A DNA stretch of 64,000 nt from Xestospongia muta (Eukaryota > Porifera > Demospongiae > Haplosclerida > Petrosiidae): positions 23,132,245 to 23,196,244 of the forward strand of contig OY848917.1 of assembly GCA_963693285.1 (NCBI GenBank), given 5' to 3'. Of the stretch, positions 44,701 through 56,469 are shown piece after piece (the first letter of the stretch is position 1; the number at the start of each line of letters is the position of its first letter). A program made the translations under genes and the position numbers. The notes beneath the pieces were generated by a model, which was given only the letters and a program-made list of their open reading frames with translations, did no database searches and was not told the DNA's origin.

Positions 44701-47700
44701 GAATTTGGAATTGTTGCTATGTTCAACAAGTACTATAATCAATCACCATTAGCTACATTGTAGCACTCTTGCATGACAATATTGAAAGGATTATAATGCA
44801 GAAAAAACCTGTTCAATAATTTCTTAAAGATTTAGATAAATTATTGCAACTACTTTCTGAGCATTTAGAAGACAAATCTTTTAATGACATTCCTTATTGT
44901 TTTAATCATTCCTATTAGCAAGCATACTTGTTTATAACAGCCCACAGCAAGAATGTCAAGTTTGTAAATACACTATGAAGTTAAAGCAAAAAATTCTTTC
45001 ACTCAATATACAAAGTACTTCTAATTAATGCCCACCCCAACCATATATTTAATATTCCATTTTTGAGAGATAAACATGTGGGTATAATTCAGTTCCTCCT
45101 CTTACTCAAATTATTTTGGTCTACGTGATTTATTACTATTCACTAAAGTTATAATACTAAGCCACAAAATGAATAAATAGAATAATTAAAGCACTTGTTA
45201 AAACTTTCAGTAGACAGTCTTACTACTGATGATTAGTGATCTCTGTTATAGTGTTGGGCAATTATTCAATATAGTAGTAACGATTATCATGCATTATTTA
45301 ATCACAATTATCACCAAAAAATGAAAAAGACATGTAATTACAAATTCTGTGACAGAAAAATCAATTTTTTCACGTTTTTTTGGATGTAATTGGCTACTTT
45401 CTTGATGGAAGCTCATATCGAGGATCAAGTTTAAACACCATATGCTTAAATCCTGGCTTCTCGACTGTATACAATGGCACAGCATCTTTGGCAAGATAAT
45501 ATGTAATAGCACAAGTCATTTCTTTGGCTTTTGGACTACCACGAGGATATTTCGTTGATCGAGTCAAGCTCTCTTTAATAGTTCGTTGTGTCATTGTGTG
45601 TGAATCACAACTACTTGAAGAAGTCCCAGTTGAAATACTGGCTAATAGTTCAGGCTGGTGATTGCGCAAGTGTTGAAACAGGCTAGAGGTGTTCTCTTCT
45701 TTTACACGAATCCCTACTCCACACTTGCGACAAAATGGTTGGTGCTACTCTTCCTCTATTATCTCTTTATTTTCATTAGCTCTCAGACCAAAGTATAACC
45801 ATGCTTTACTCTTTCTCTTTTTTACAATGTTAATCCCACACACAGTTTCACAAGAAGACGCCATTTTAAAACTCTGCATGTGTATCAATAATAACAATTA
45901 ACAACTGTGATAATCGTTAATAGTGATAATCGAAGTTCAAAAAAACAGCGCAGTTTGGTTAATCATTCTATTAATAATCGTGATATAATCGTAATACCGT
46001 ATAATCGCTCAACACTACTGTTAGCTGAATATTTCTGATATAAAGCTGATAATTAACATAAATTTCTTGATACAGTAAGAATATTTCACAAGAAGCCCTA
46101 GTATATTTATACAGTAGTCCCTCTTATGAGAGACCACTCTTAATTTTATCAAAAAGTGGTCTCTTGCAAAGGTGGTTACTCCCAAGAGGTGAGTGTAGTA
46201 ATGGATGAGGCTAAATTAACACAATATCTTCTATAATGCTCTGTGTCTTGGTGGTTAGATCAAACTAAATCTTGTTTTACATGAGCAATAACGATCTTGT
46301 AATTCACAGAGGTAGTTAGTTTCAGTTTAAACCCCACAACTTTTGTGTTATTAGGATCACTTCATCCTGGCTGAGATTTGTTCTTCTCTTCTAGAGTAAT
46401 AAGTAGATTTCTTTCCTAGTCCTTCTCAAGTGTTTGGCTAGTGGCCAGTACAGTGTCTCCATCCCCACTTGGAGCATTTACTAATTGTCATAAGAATATT
46501 GTGACCTTTTCTGTTCAAGCCTGCCATTAGAGCCAGTAAAGCTTATCATGGCTTCACTCAGCTGCATGCATTGCACATTCCTGAACAAGTTTTCACTCTA
46601 GCTCTAGCGAACCATTCAAGACATCTTTTAAACACAAACACCAACAACTGTAATTAGATTTTATAGGGAAAGGAAGTGAGTCGGAAGCTTTCAGATAGCG
46701 AGTGCAACAAAATTGCTGAGTCACTAGCAGTGTGGTCAATCTTTAAAGGTCAATTGTCATGTGCTGGTTGTTAATATGAGTTAACTGTAGTCATTGGTCG
46801 CGTTATAGAGATGGTTGCTGGCCAGGGGTAGGTTTGTATAGTGAGTGCATGCACATTCTGGTTTTTAACTAGAGATGATCTCTCACGAATGGCATCTTCC
46901 AAAAGAAGGGATTGGACTACTGTATATTCACATATATTATAATTGTCATTATCCATTGTAATAACGTATACACTTTGGTACACATGGTAGCCTCTAACAA
47001 CAGAATCAAACCAGAACTCCATTTTATTAAAGTGGGTGTGGTAACAAGACATGTCCTAAGTTCGTCAAATTTAATCTCACCAATTACAAAATTTTATGAT
47101 TCCGCTAAATTTTATTGTCGCCAATAAATCCCGGTATACGGTATTAGGTAATTACTTCCACTAATCAAGCTGGGCTGGCAAATCTCTCTTTTTATAACTC
47201 TCTTCAGTTACGTTTTTTTCTTTTGCTAGTTGAAATGCACTGACTGGCAAGTCCCAAAGCCCTCGTAACTCTAACATCATTCTTAACGGCCTTTGTGATT
47301 GTGACTATGTGAGGTTTAAATTGTGTCCAAAGCAGGACAACTACTGCTAACCAAGTTTATTGGTAGTGGTAACAATATTAACTCCAGTGTCTTTTGTTAT
47401 ACAAATATGCTGCTCTTCCTTTTGTCTCCAACTATCAAGTGTTGTAGTCAGGGTTTTAGCTAGATTTTCACCTGTATGGTCAGTAGACAAAAGATCACTT
47501 GAAGGAGCAAAGTTTTGTATTCCATGAATTAAGTGTACAGTATAACTCGTATATGGTTGTAGAGATTCACTAGACCAGATTTCTGTAGTAGCAGAGAATT
47601 TAATACACTGTAACTCAGATTTTACATGTTCTCTAATTGTACTGTAGAATTAGGTATTGCAGTTTGTGAGAAGTATTTTCTACTTAGTCATTCATACTTT

Positions 47701-50700
47701 TGATCAAAGCAGAGACTATTCTCTTGAAGCCTGGCTTTTTCAGCAGAATGAAAGTCATCGTATCTTTAGCATAGATGACAAGGAGAGGAAGCTTCATCAA
47801 TTGAAATTCTGTCAATAGTTTGTTGGAAACCAAAATAGTCTCAGGCAAGCTAAAAGCCTTTCTTCTTCCTAATCAATTCCTCAGTTGCCATTGCATTATT
47901 GTACATCATAGTCACATTTTGTCATGTGATAATGTCGGCATTACCACAATAATTATTAATCACAAATAATCATACTGTTTTCTAACGGCTAATACTGAGA
48001 ATAGTTCTGAATATTAAATTATTGTCCAACCTTATAGATAAGTACATGTGTACTTGGTTAGCTAAGAGAGAAAACTGATAATCTTCTGTTGGCCACCATG
48101 CAGGAGGATTAACATTTGATTCTACTTGAGGAAATAAGATTAAGAAGTCATTTTACTCTCAATTCTTATTTCATGTATGAGTTCAGTTGAACATAAGCCT
48201 AAAAATGCAACTTATTCAACTATTCTTGCTAGTATAGCTCCTAGGCCTAGGGAGTTGGAGGCATACATATATTTCAATATGTGAAGAACGGTAAGAAAGA
48301 TGAGAGAAAATTAGAGACTGATGAAATTTAGCAGAGCAAGTGGAGAATTGTTTAACATGCTAGTATAATTAAATAACTTGCTTGTTGTTGCCTCACTAAA
48401 TGATGTAAATTTTTCTAATAGACACATGTCCCTCATACTATATTATAGTGAGAGTTTAACTATTATAGTTCTACTGTCATTGCCCTCTTTAGCATCAACA
48501 ATGTCTTCTAATGATGTGTATGTGTGTGCTAAGTAGGAATAAACCAGACACTACAAACACTTTGTCTATTATTATTATCTTTTCAAACCATTTTATGAAG
48601 CTTTTGATTGAAACCAATAATTTACCATTGCAGTTAAATAGCCCATGATATCACCTTTATTGAAAGAGTTACGCTAACATACCTATTGTGGGTCATCATG
48701 AATGGAATAGCGCAATGTGCTGAACTGTACAGCTTTTCCTGCCCCAATTTTAAAACAAGTTAAAATATCCTTTTTAACATTACTGAATCCAAATTTGGAC
48801 TGTTGTACTAATCATACTACCTGTTGTGGAAAAAACTAACGGGGTAAAAATGCCACCTTCAACTTCCAAAACTCGCTTGTTATATTCCCTTTTTTGCAGT
48901 TTCGTGTGTCTTATACAGAGTAGAGAGAGTCTTGAAATAAGTAGCTAGGAGCATTAGGATGAAAAACATGTACATCGAAAAATGAATCCTGAGCTCTACT
49001 TCAAAAACCATGAGCCTTGATATCCTGTCGAGCTTCCGGTTCCACATTGGTAGATTGTCTAGTAAAGGATTCTCCAGAGGCTTACTGTTTTGTGTTACTT
49101 AACAACTACTCTGTTAGATTAAAATTGATGCAATACTTTTATCAGAGTCTTTCACATTCTTTAAAGTCACAAGAGTTTGTTGTGTCAAGGAACAGAACTC
49201 TATTTCTACATTCCTTAAGGGAGTTTTGACTAGATACCTTTAGCAGTATATTTATCAAGTCTAACAACTGTTTCATAACTTAACACACTGAATGAACTAT
49301 TTACTGGTCTAACTTCAACTTGTTAGTGCACTTTGAAGAGGAAATGCTTACAATCTATGATATAATATGCTAATAAATTGTCTTTTTTAGTGATAGGCTT
49401 ACATGCTTACATTCATTGCACATAATACAGTGTTTAAATATTAGCAGCTGAGTTTGTTCTACTACTAATCTCTTTGAATCTATCTTATATAAGCTTGCTA
49501 TAATTGTGTTATACTCTTTGTTTATTGTTGGGATAAAGGGTCAAGAATGATCTTATGGCCTCTCTGTAATTATTTGCATTTTCCCAATTAAATATTTTCT
49601 ATTTCTTCTTTTTTAAATTCTCATAACCTTACTATTACATCTACTACATTGCAACATGTCAAGAAGTGTTGTCAATGTTCATATTATCACTATCTTATCA
49701 AAGAAACTAATTATTTTTGAGTAATGTTGAACAATCTTCATCACTGATATTTTCTCAAGTCTGTCATTGACTCATCATACATATGGTTCTCTACAGTGAT
49801 AGGCAATTGGTGTGTGGTAAGGTTAATATGTCATATCAACTTTTATAGTCTTTCTGAGTTGAGAAGAGTCACTTAGACATGTGAATAACTTTGCCACTTT
49901 AAATGCTATTCACATAGGACTTGCACCAATTGATTCAACTTGGAAATGTGCTATTTCCCACTTTACCATATTGTGCATATAGCACTTGCATCAATCAATG
50001 CACCAATCAATTCAGCTTGGAAATACACCATATACATGTACAATTTGGCACTCTAGTGCTACAAAAACAGCATCCATATAAGAAGTAAGCATGTGTGAAA
50101 TCAGTTATTGCTTTGTACTTTGTTAATATTTTCAATGAAATAAGGTGGGTTCACAAAACTGCGTTTGTATATGTGTCGCATCACGTAGCGCAGCATCATT
50201 GCTGTTCATATAAATAAGAGGACGCACGTAAATTAAACTCCACCCTCATCATGGAGACTGAAGTGTTGCTGCTTGCTTTGCTTTACAGATGATGAAGAAA
50301 GTGACAGAAACGAAAAATGTAGGTGTGTCCTATATTTACTCAACAGCTCCAAAAAGTCATGATAATACAATTCAAAATAGAATGACAAAAGTATATTTTT
50401 GTTAGCTGTTTGTTCAGTTACCTGGCTAGCCACTTCCTTCTATGTGTTTTCTCTTGCTCTTGCATCCTTGTAGCTTTTATTTGATACTTGCCACAAGTAA
50501 GGGAAACAACAAACAGCCTCGATAAGTTTCTCCTCTACCATAAAACACATAGTTATTGAAATTTGATTGACTGATTGCATTGCTTGGAACGTCAAGATAG
50601 AAATCGATTCTATCCTTGTGTCGCGACACGTCATGTTGGTGCGTCGTGCACACACTGTCTTCATAAATTGACAGTTTCTAAGGCAGACTTCATAAGCTTA

Positions 50701-53700
50701 CTCTACCTAACAGTATCACCAACTGCGAGATTCAAGGAATGCCCATAACAATGGGTGAATACTGCTCGAGGCTTTTCTGATGAGATTGTTGCTGCGACTC
50801 CACTCTTTGTACTGCTCATTACACTGGCACCATCATAACATTGCCCCTGGCAGAGCTCCATCTTCAGGTTTAAGCGCAACAAAGTGTCCTTGATGATTGC
50901 AACTAATGATTTAGCTTGTATTGAGTCAGTTTTATAAAGACCTACGAACTCCTCATGAACAGATAGGTCATCGTTTACCCATCTGATGACTATTACAACT
51001 TGCTCAGCATTTGAAAAATCAGTGGTTTCATCGATCATGATTGTATAAAAGGTTGATTGGAACTGATGTACAACTTTGCATAGGACCTGCTGAGCCATGA
51101 TATTCAGTAACTCATTCTGTATTTCATGAGAAATTTACTTCAGTTGCTTCTTTTCCATCTTAGCTTTAATCTCAGGCATGTTTTCCCTGTGTAATACCAG
51201 CAATTGATAAAAGTTTGAATCCTTTTCATCACCATCTCCTCTTAATGCAAGTGCTTGATGGGCTAGGTAACGCATTGTTGACATAACTTTGAGTAAATAC
51301 TCCCGGTTCACTTGTTTCTCTCATACAAGTTGACTTGAGAGCATTTCTCTTACATCAGCTTTGTTAGACATTGCATCAACAGCTTGCTTATGGAAATCTG
51401 AGGCTTCATGTTTAGAGTACACTCTTGTAGCTTCCTTCCAGTTCGTAAAGCCTTTTATTAAGAAGGCTTGATCAGCTAATCCAGTTAGCCTCGCTTTACC
51501 TTCCCTGGCACCTTTGCAACATGAAAAACAAAAGGCACAATCCAAAGCAGCATCACAGTGAATCTAAGGAAATCGCTGGAACCATTGTGCTTGAAATGAC
51601 CGCTGTACAGGCTTGCTCACACCAAACAAGCGGAGAGGAAACTTGAAACTAGGCCAGGTTGATAGGGTTGATCAGGTAGCTCTTTAACATCTGACTTGTT
51701 TGAAGTGCTACACGATACAGCCATGAGCACAGACTTTCACATGCACTAGCTGCAGTGCACTTGATCAACACGTGACTGATGGGTGGAGCAGGTGTGCATT
51801 AAATGGAACATTAGTTTCATGAGTGAGCCTAGAAAGTCAGAGCCCATAGGTTGATCATAAAAGGCAAGCATGATTTTTAGCATGTAGCTCTACGCTGGCA
51901 TATTATATCCAAGAAATGTGGTACAGCCATGGCCGTACTAGCCGTACTTACTGGTTGCGCTGGGCATGCAATAAGAAGAACGAGAAAAGTTACTCGATGG
52001 TATTGTCAATATTGTAGTACACACCTCCACCATACTGTGAAGAGTGAAGACTGCTTTTTTACTGTATCACACCAGATATTTTTAGATACTTACTACTCTT
52101 CAATAGTTCAATAACCAAATGAATTACATATATAATCACTTGTATTCACACTACAATATATAGGCAACCAATATGGTACTTTATTATTCCTACTACTTAT
52201 TACTATTACTACTTATTACTCAGGCAAGAAGGCAAGGCATCAACAAAGTAACAAAGAAATAGACAAATGATAGACAAAAGACTTGTGTATAGCCATGTAT
52301 AATACAAGAACAATGCTTGTTGTTACTCCACTATTCTGACATCCTTACAGTTTAAAATGAAAGTTAGAAACTAATAGCTTTATTTGAACACATTAAAACA
52401 TTTGCAAGGCGTCTTTTTCAATTGCCAGTGTGTTTATGCCTTGAGGGAAAGTTTAAATTTTATGATCATGTGATCCCACCCACTCAATTATTTTGTTAAA
52501 AAGGGTTAATAGTTGAGCAGTTACTTTTTTTAGATCTACAGAGTTGAATACGTTTTGTTGCCAGATCAGTTTGACACACTTTAATGCAAATAATAATAAC
52601 AATGTATTATAATTTTATTTCTCTCTATATTAGGTAACTGGTGATAATGTACATGCTATGACATTTACTGATTTCAATCTTGATGGTAGACCTGAACTAA
52701 TAGTTGGATCTGAAGATTATGATATAAGAATATTTCAGGATGATGAATTATTAACTGAATTGTCTGAAGCTGATGCTATCATATCACTGTGTTCATTAGG
52801 CAAGTTTGTGATAGTTTGCTATTCTGTTCTCTCTCTTTCTCTGACTCTCATTCTTTTTGATACGCAAGTACATATTTATGTGTATATAAAGTTGTTTTAG
52901 TATACCAGCATTTAATATTTATGTAATGTAACAATCTTGTTGTGTCAAATAACTGTAGGTTGAAGATTTCAGCAGATTGTCTGTTTATAAGAGTTAAATA
53001 ATAATGTGGAATGAAATGTTATATACATATTACATGTGTATAGCGCTCGCTAAATATGAGAACATTAGTTAACATTTTGACTGGAGTCCACCTATTTATG
53101 CATGTGTGTCCATCCATTGCTGTTAATTAAAGTTAGCATGGTTGGTAATTTTTGAGTGCCCCAATATTTTGGAGATCACCTGCTTACTACTTAAATATTA
53201 AAATTTTGTGGTTTAAACATTTCCAGGGTGTGGCCTGTAAATAATCATGTGGCATATACATGACTTTAGTGAACAATGATGGATACTTTGTTTTGGTGAA
53301 ATGATTCAAGTGTATGTGATCCAAGAAGCTTACAGGACCACACTGCACATGCCAAATGTAACAGTTTGTGTTTTTATAAGTGTCACTTTTTGTACCAATT
53401 TTTGAGCAATGTGCTATTAACATTATTATTATTTTGTTTATAAATGATAGTTGATTAAAACTCATGAGATCAATCAGTAACTGTAAGATCATGTTCCCTA
53501 AAAGAAGTGATTGATTTCCTTAAACTTATCCTATCAATTATGAGTATTGGACACTAAATATTGAATCTTATTTTGAGAAGTACTGTTATATTATTATTTA
53601 TTGTTTATTATTACAGGACACAACAAGTTTGGATTTGCTTTAGCTAATGGAATTGTAGGTGTGTACTCAGGAGATCAGAGAGTATGGAGGAGCAAGGTAA

Positions 53701-54152
53701 GACCGTCTATGTACTAGTACAGTACACTATTGTTAGTATATTTTGTGTGTATTAATAACATGTACTCTTAACAGCTATATTTACATGAATGTCTATACCA
53801 ATTAATATGCACCATAATTGTGTCATATTACAAATGTAATTAAACATTGTATTATGTACTAAACTACTTGTTTAGTCAATGCAGTATTATTATGATATGT
53901 ATATTATAATACATGTATTACTAATATAACACTACTTATATTTTTACTTGTATTGTGTTATTATGATATATTATTATCTTTTACTAGTCCAAACATTATC
54001 CATTAGTTGTGACATCATATGACTATAATGATGATGGAGTAGATGAGTTAGTAACTGGTTGGTCTAGTGGTAAAATGGATATCAAACATCCTGAAACAGG
54101 ACAGGTCCTTTATAGAGATACCTTCACCTCACATGTGGCTGGAATTGTTAAG
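41707..54152 (+). CDS. BBS2: BBS2, Bardet-Biedl syndrome 2 protein (first seven exons)
   Basis: Core subunit of the BBSome, the coat complex that moves membrane cargo in cilia. Exons 41707-41820, 42280-42418, 42659-42762, 42921-43049, 52634-52799, 53617-53696 and 53988-54152 join in phase to 299 residues that follow the animal BBS2 N-terminal beta-propeller from end to end ([73 protein letters not shown]). Human BBS2 is 721 residues; the remaining roughly 420 residues were not found before 64000, so the gene probably continues beyond the window or past a long intron. Intron 5 has a GC donor (52800). Intron 4 is 9584 bases and full of transposon remnants; the others are 158-817. Confidence 0.93.
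43371..44035. mobile_element. Harbinger-like non-autonomous element with a Myb/SANT remnant
   Basis: The ends are imperfect inverted repeats (AGGCTTATTTACAC at left; AGGGCTGTTTACAG read from the right), flanked by AAT at 43368-43370 and 44036-44038. On the minus strand, near 43690-43775, a short frame starting [19 protein letters not shown] and continuing KIQEELDEQ resembles the start of Myb/SANT-like DNA-binding proteins encoded by Harbinger transposons. The remainder is degenerate. Located in BBS2 intron 4. Confidence 0.6.
44036..45248. other. BBS2 intron 4, no gene; 44-bp tandem duplication
   Basis: Two copies of a unit of about 44 bases (CTTGCATCATGTACTG...) lie at about 44074-44158. Otherwise AT-rich sequence without coding signal. 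Confidence 0.5.
45249..46017 (-). mobile_element. hAT (ZBED-type) transposon fragment with terminal repeats
   Basis: The ends are TAGTGTTGGGCAATTAT at left and the inverted TAGTGTTGAGCGATTAT at right, flanked by CTGTTA on both sides (45243-45248 and 46018-46023). This fits hAT ends, although hAT duplications are normally 8 bp. The minus strand encodes a BED zinc finger ([26 protein letters not shown]) from ATG near 45864 with one in-frame TAG. It then reads [16 protein letters not shown] and [19 protein letters not shown] (45394-45669), the part of ZBED transposases before the catalytic core. The catalytic region is deleted. Confidence 0.75.
46018..47189. other. BBS2 intron 4, no supported gene
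   Basis: At about 46113, CAGTAGTCCCTCTTATGAGA resembles the end of a pogo/Tc1-type element, but I find no matching inverted copy. ORFs at 46771-47127 on the two strands overlap and have no recognisable motif. Confidence 0.4.
47190..47870 (-). pseudogene. Decayed hAT (ZBED-type) transposase, central part
   Basis: On the minus strand, broken frames give [16 protein letters not shown], then [57 protein letters not shown] and CFGHNLNLT in the correct order for the RNase H-like catalytic core of hAT/ZBED transposases. Stops and frameshifts interrupt it, and neither a BED finger nor the C-terminal dimerisation region is attached. It is a different copy from the fragment at 45249-46017, because their order on the strand is reversed. 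Confidence 0.7.
47871..50139. other. BBS2 intron 4, no gene; one imperfect repeat
   Basis: AT-rich. About 49890-50035 holds two imperfect copies of a segment of about 75 bases (CAACTTGGAAATGTGC and CAGCTTGGAAATACAC mark equivalent points). No coding region recognised. Confidence 0.4.
50140..50664 (-). mobile_element. MADF-domain fragment, probably from a Harbinger element
   Basis: The minus-strand frame 50440-50664 contains [20 protein letters not shown] followed by [11 protein letters not shown]. This is the start of a MADF (Myb/SANT-related) DNA-binding domain, commonly encoded with PIF/Harbinger transposases. GC-richer, CG-containing flanks (for example GTGTCGCGACAC around 50625) resemble the ends of the Harbinger element at 56470-57728. 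It interrupts the hAT transposase to its right. Boundaries are approximate. Confidence 0.55.
50665..51724 (-). pseudogene. hAT transposase of ZMYM1/DUF4371 type, broken
   Basis: Reads on the minus strand from an ATG near 51724. A TTF-type zinc-finger region ([15 protein letters not shown]) leads to a DUF4371-like segment and the catalytic core ([53 protein letters not shown]). One frameshift lies near 51600-51650. From 51545 to 50670 a single frame is interrupted only by stops at 51321, near 51134 and at 50703. It ends abruptly after ALETVNL, where the MADF piece begins, so the C-terminal dimerisation domain is lost. Confidence 0.8.
51725..52633. other. End of BBS2 intron 4, no gene
   Basis: Nothing recognised; a 61-codon plus-strand ORF at 51929-52114 has no known motif. 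The branch and acceptor region of BBS2 exon 5 ends at 52633. Confidence 0.5.
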
Positions 54153-56145
54153 GTATACTTAATACATAGAAAAGTTGAAATACATAAGTTGCCTTAAGTT
54201 TAGATAAACTAAAATCATTCTCATAGTCTTTTAGTTATTCTAAAGAAATGTTTTATTTGCTTAATATTTCCAGCTATGAAGCAGCTTTACATAGGAAGCT
54301 GATAACTTTAGTATTTAGGAAGCTTGTTTTTTGTTAAACCTCACTGTTTGTATATAGCTAGAAAAGAAAGTAAATTGTCTGTTTGTGTATCCTACCTGGG
54401 CAGTGAAAAACTATAATGCATTGTTTGAGTCAGGAAGTTCATGACTTCAAATGCTACAAATCAATTGATTGGTGGCTTTTATGCCTGTTTTCTTAGGATG
54501 CCAACTAAAGCTTTATTGACTGTCAACTGTATATCTTAAAAACAAAAAGTGAAAGTTGATAATCAAGTGTATACACAAATTCTGTAGACATTAACCTTAG
54601 TACTTTCATTTCATATTGCGGACAGAGCATGTTTGTCATAACCCAGCAAACCCTTTCATGTCTCCTTAAACTTGTTTCACTTGGTATAGATGAGAGTGCT
54701 CTCAGTATGTAGTTAGGACATTTGTGTATTGATAATGGATCCCAATTTCTATAAACAAAAGCAAGTTCAGTTAGGTTTGGTGTTTCTAATATCTACATAC
54801 AAATATATCCAGCATTAATCAAACATCAAACCTAACTAATTTTTTTATTGGTTTCACTTGTTGGTGACATTACTACTGCTAGCTCAAACTTTTTTGTCTA
54901 ACAAAAACCTTATTTGTCCTTCCAATACTGATTTAAATCTGGTCTGTAGTGACACATTAACAGTGTGATGCAGTGTGTTTGAAAGAAGTCACTATCGTCT
55001 TTGCATTTTACATTGTATGTTTACAGTGAAATGTTGACCTGATGCTGAAGGTTATTTATAGTTGTGGTGTCTGTAGTTATAATCACATCACAGTTTATTT
55101 AGAGTCTGATGTCTCTGCATACTTTCTTAAAATGACCACAGTAACACATATCCTTCTACATTTTTTGACAATGATGTGATGTCCACATACCTCTTTTTCT
55201 CTCTTGATAATCTCATCTCCATTCTGTAACAAGAACACTCAAATATTTAGAAGATATTGTAGCCTTGTCTTTGCCATTTTCACTAGTGCTTCCATTAGTC
55301 GTTTTGAAGCACATGTAGTGCAAATAATGGAGCCATGAAGTATGTGACAAAGATGAATATATAGTTGCTGTGTAATATATTCTAGTTCTAGTCTTTTGTG
55401 AAGGTAGTCACTTTAGCTTTCTAATTTGACAAAAGCCTTTAAAATCTTTTAAGCTTGTTATTGATAATACCTCATTGAAATCACTGTTTTACCATCAAAC
55501 CATCTTGACATACTCTTAGAGTCTAAATGGTTAATTGTATCATGAACTCACTTTTTATATACTCTGATCTACTTTATTGCTTATTGTGGCTTCATTTCAC
55601 TTAATGACCTTGTAAAATTAAAAACACCTTCTATTGTTGGAGAGTGTCTTGCCATGGAAGGTTTAAAATATGAAGTTACAAGCTTCTCTTTTTTATTTTT
55701 TGTAATGCCTGATCAACGACTGTTTATGAAGAAGCTTATTTCAGTTTAGGAAGAAGGAGTGATACATGTAGGAAATTGAATGATGGTTGTGATATTGTAC
55801 CTATCTTGATTTACCTATAGCATAGAATCTCATTATCTTATTTTTATTCTGGTAGCATCTCTGTTAGTGCTGTACAGTATTGTCCATACTGTTTGATATC
55901 CCTCTATGCATTGAAAAATAAAATTTGTTAAAGAGAGGGTACAGTGAAAATAAAAAGCAATTTTTCTGCTTGTTCAAGCCATTGATATAATAGTTCTATA
56001 TCTCATTTTCAAAAATAATCAAAAGTATTTTAGTAAGAATTTTTTAAAGACGATTTTTCTGAATGTAAAAATTTACTTCCTGTCTTGGGCAAGGTTCACA
56101 ATGATATACAAAGGTGCCAACACACATGTTGACACTTGTTGAAAT
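54153..56145. other. No gene seen after BBS2 exon 7
   Basis: AT-rich sequence. I looked for the next BBS2 exon and did not find one. Probably part of BBS2 intron 7. Confidence 0.45.
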
Positions 56146-56427
56146 ATGGGGAAGAAGTGCATTGCAGCCAGATGCAGCAACAGCATTCTGATAGTGTTAG
56201 CTTATTCCTTTTTCCAACTAATAAAGAAATCAGACAGCAGTAGACAAAACAAGTTCAAAGAACAAAGGCTTGTTGGAAAGGACTGACAGAAAATTTGTGC
56301 TTATGCAGCAATCATTTCACAGAGGACTGTTTTGATCAGAGCTCCTTGACAGCTACCAGACTTGATGCCATTCCAACAGTTTTTGTGAGGACTAGTGCAT
56401 GTATTCAAAGCAGCATTGAAGAACCAG
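56146..56427 (+). pseudogene. THAP zinc-finger exon, broken
   Basis: Starts at MGKKCIAARCSNS (Cys-x4-Cys), continues after a one-base frame change with SLFLFPTNKEIRQQ, a TAG stop where the THAP fold has its conserved Trp (TGG), then CSNHFTEDCF (Cys-x2-His) and LDAIPTVF. A splice donor GTAAGC follows SIEEP at 56428. THAP domains bind DNA and are found in P-element-related transposases and host transcription factors. With the stop and frame change it is not functional as it stands. Confidence 0.75.
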
Positions 56428-56469
56428 TAAGCTATTATAAACTAACTATAGGGCTGGCCCTTTATCTTA

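Noticed and set aside
46113..46180. End of a pogo/Tc1-type transposon
   Set aside because: The sequence resembles such ends, but no matching inverted end or transposase was found nearby.
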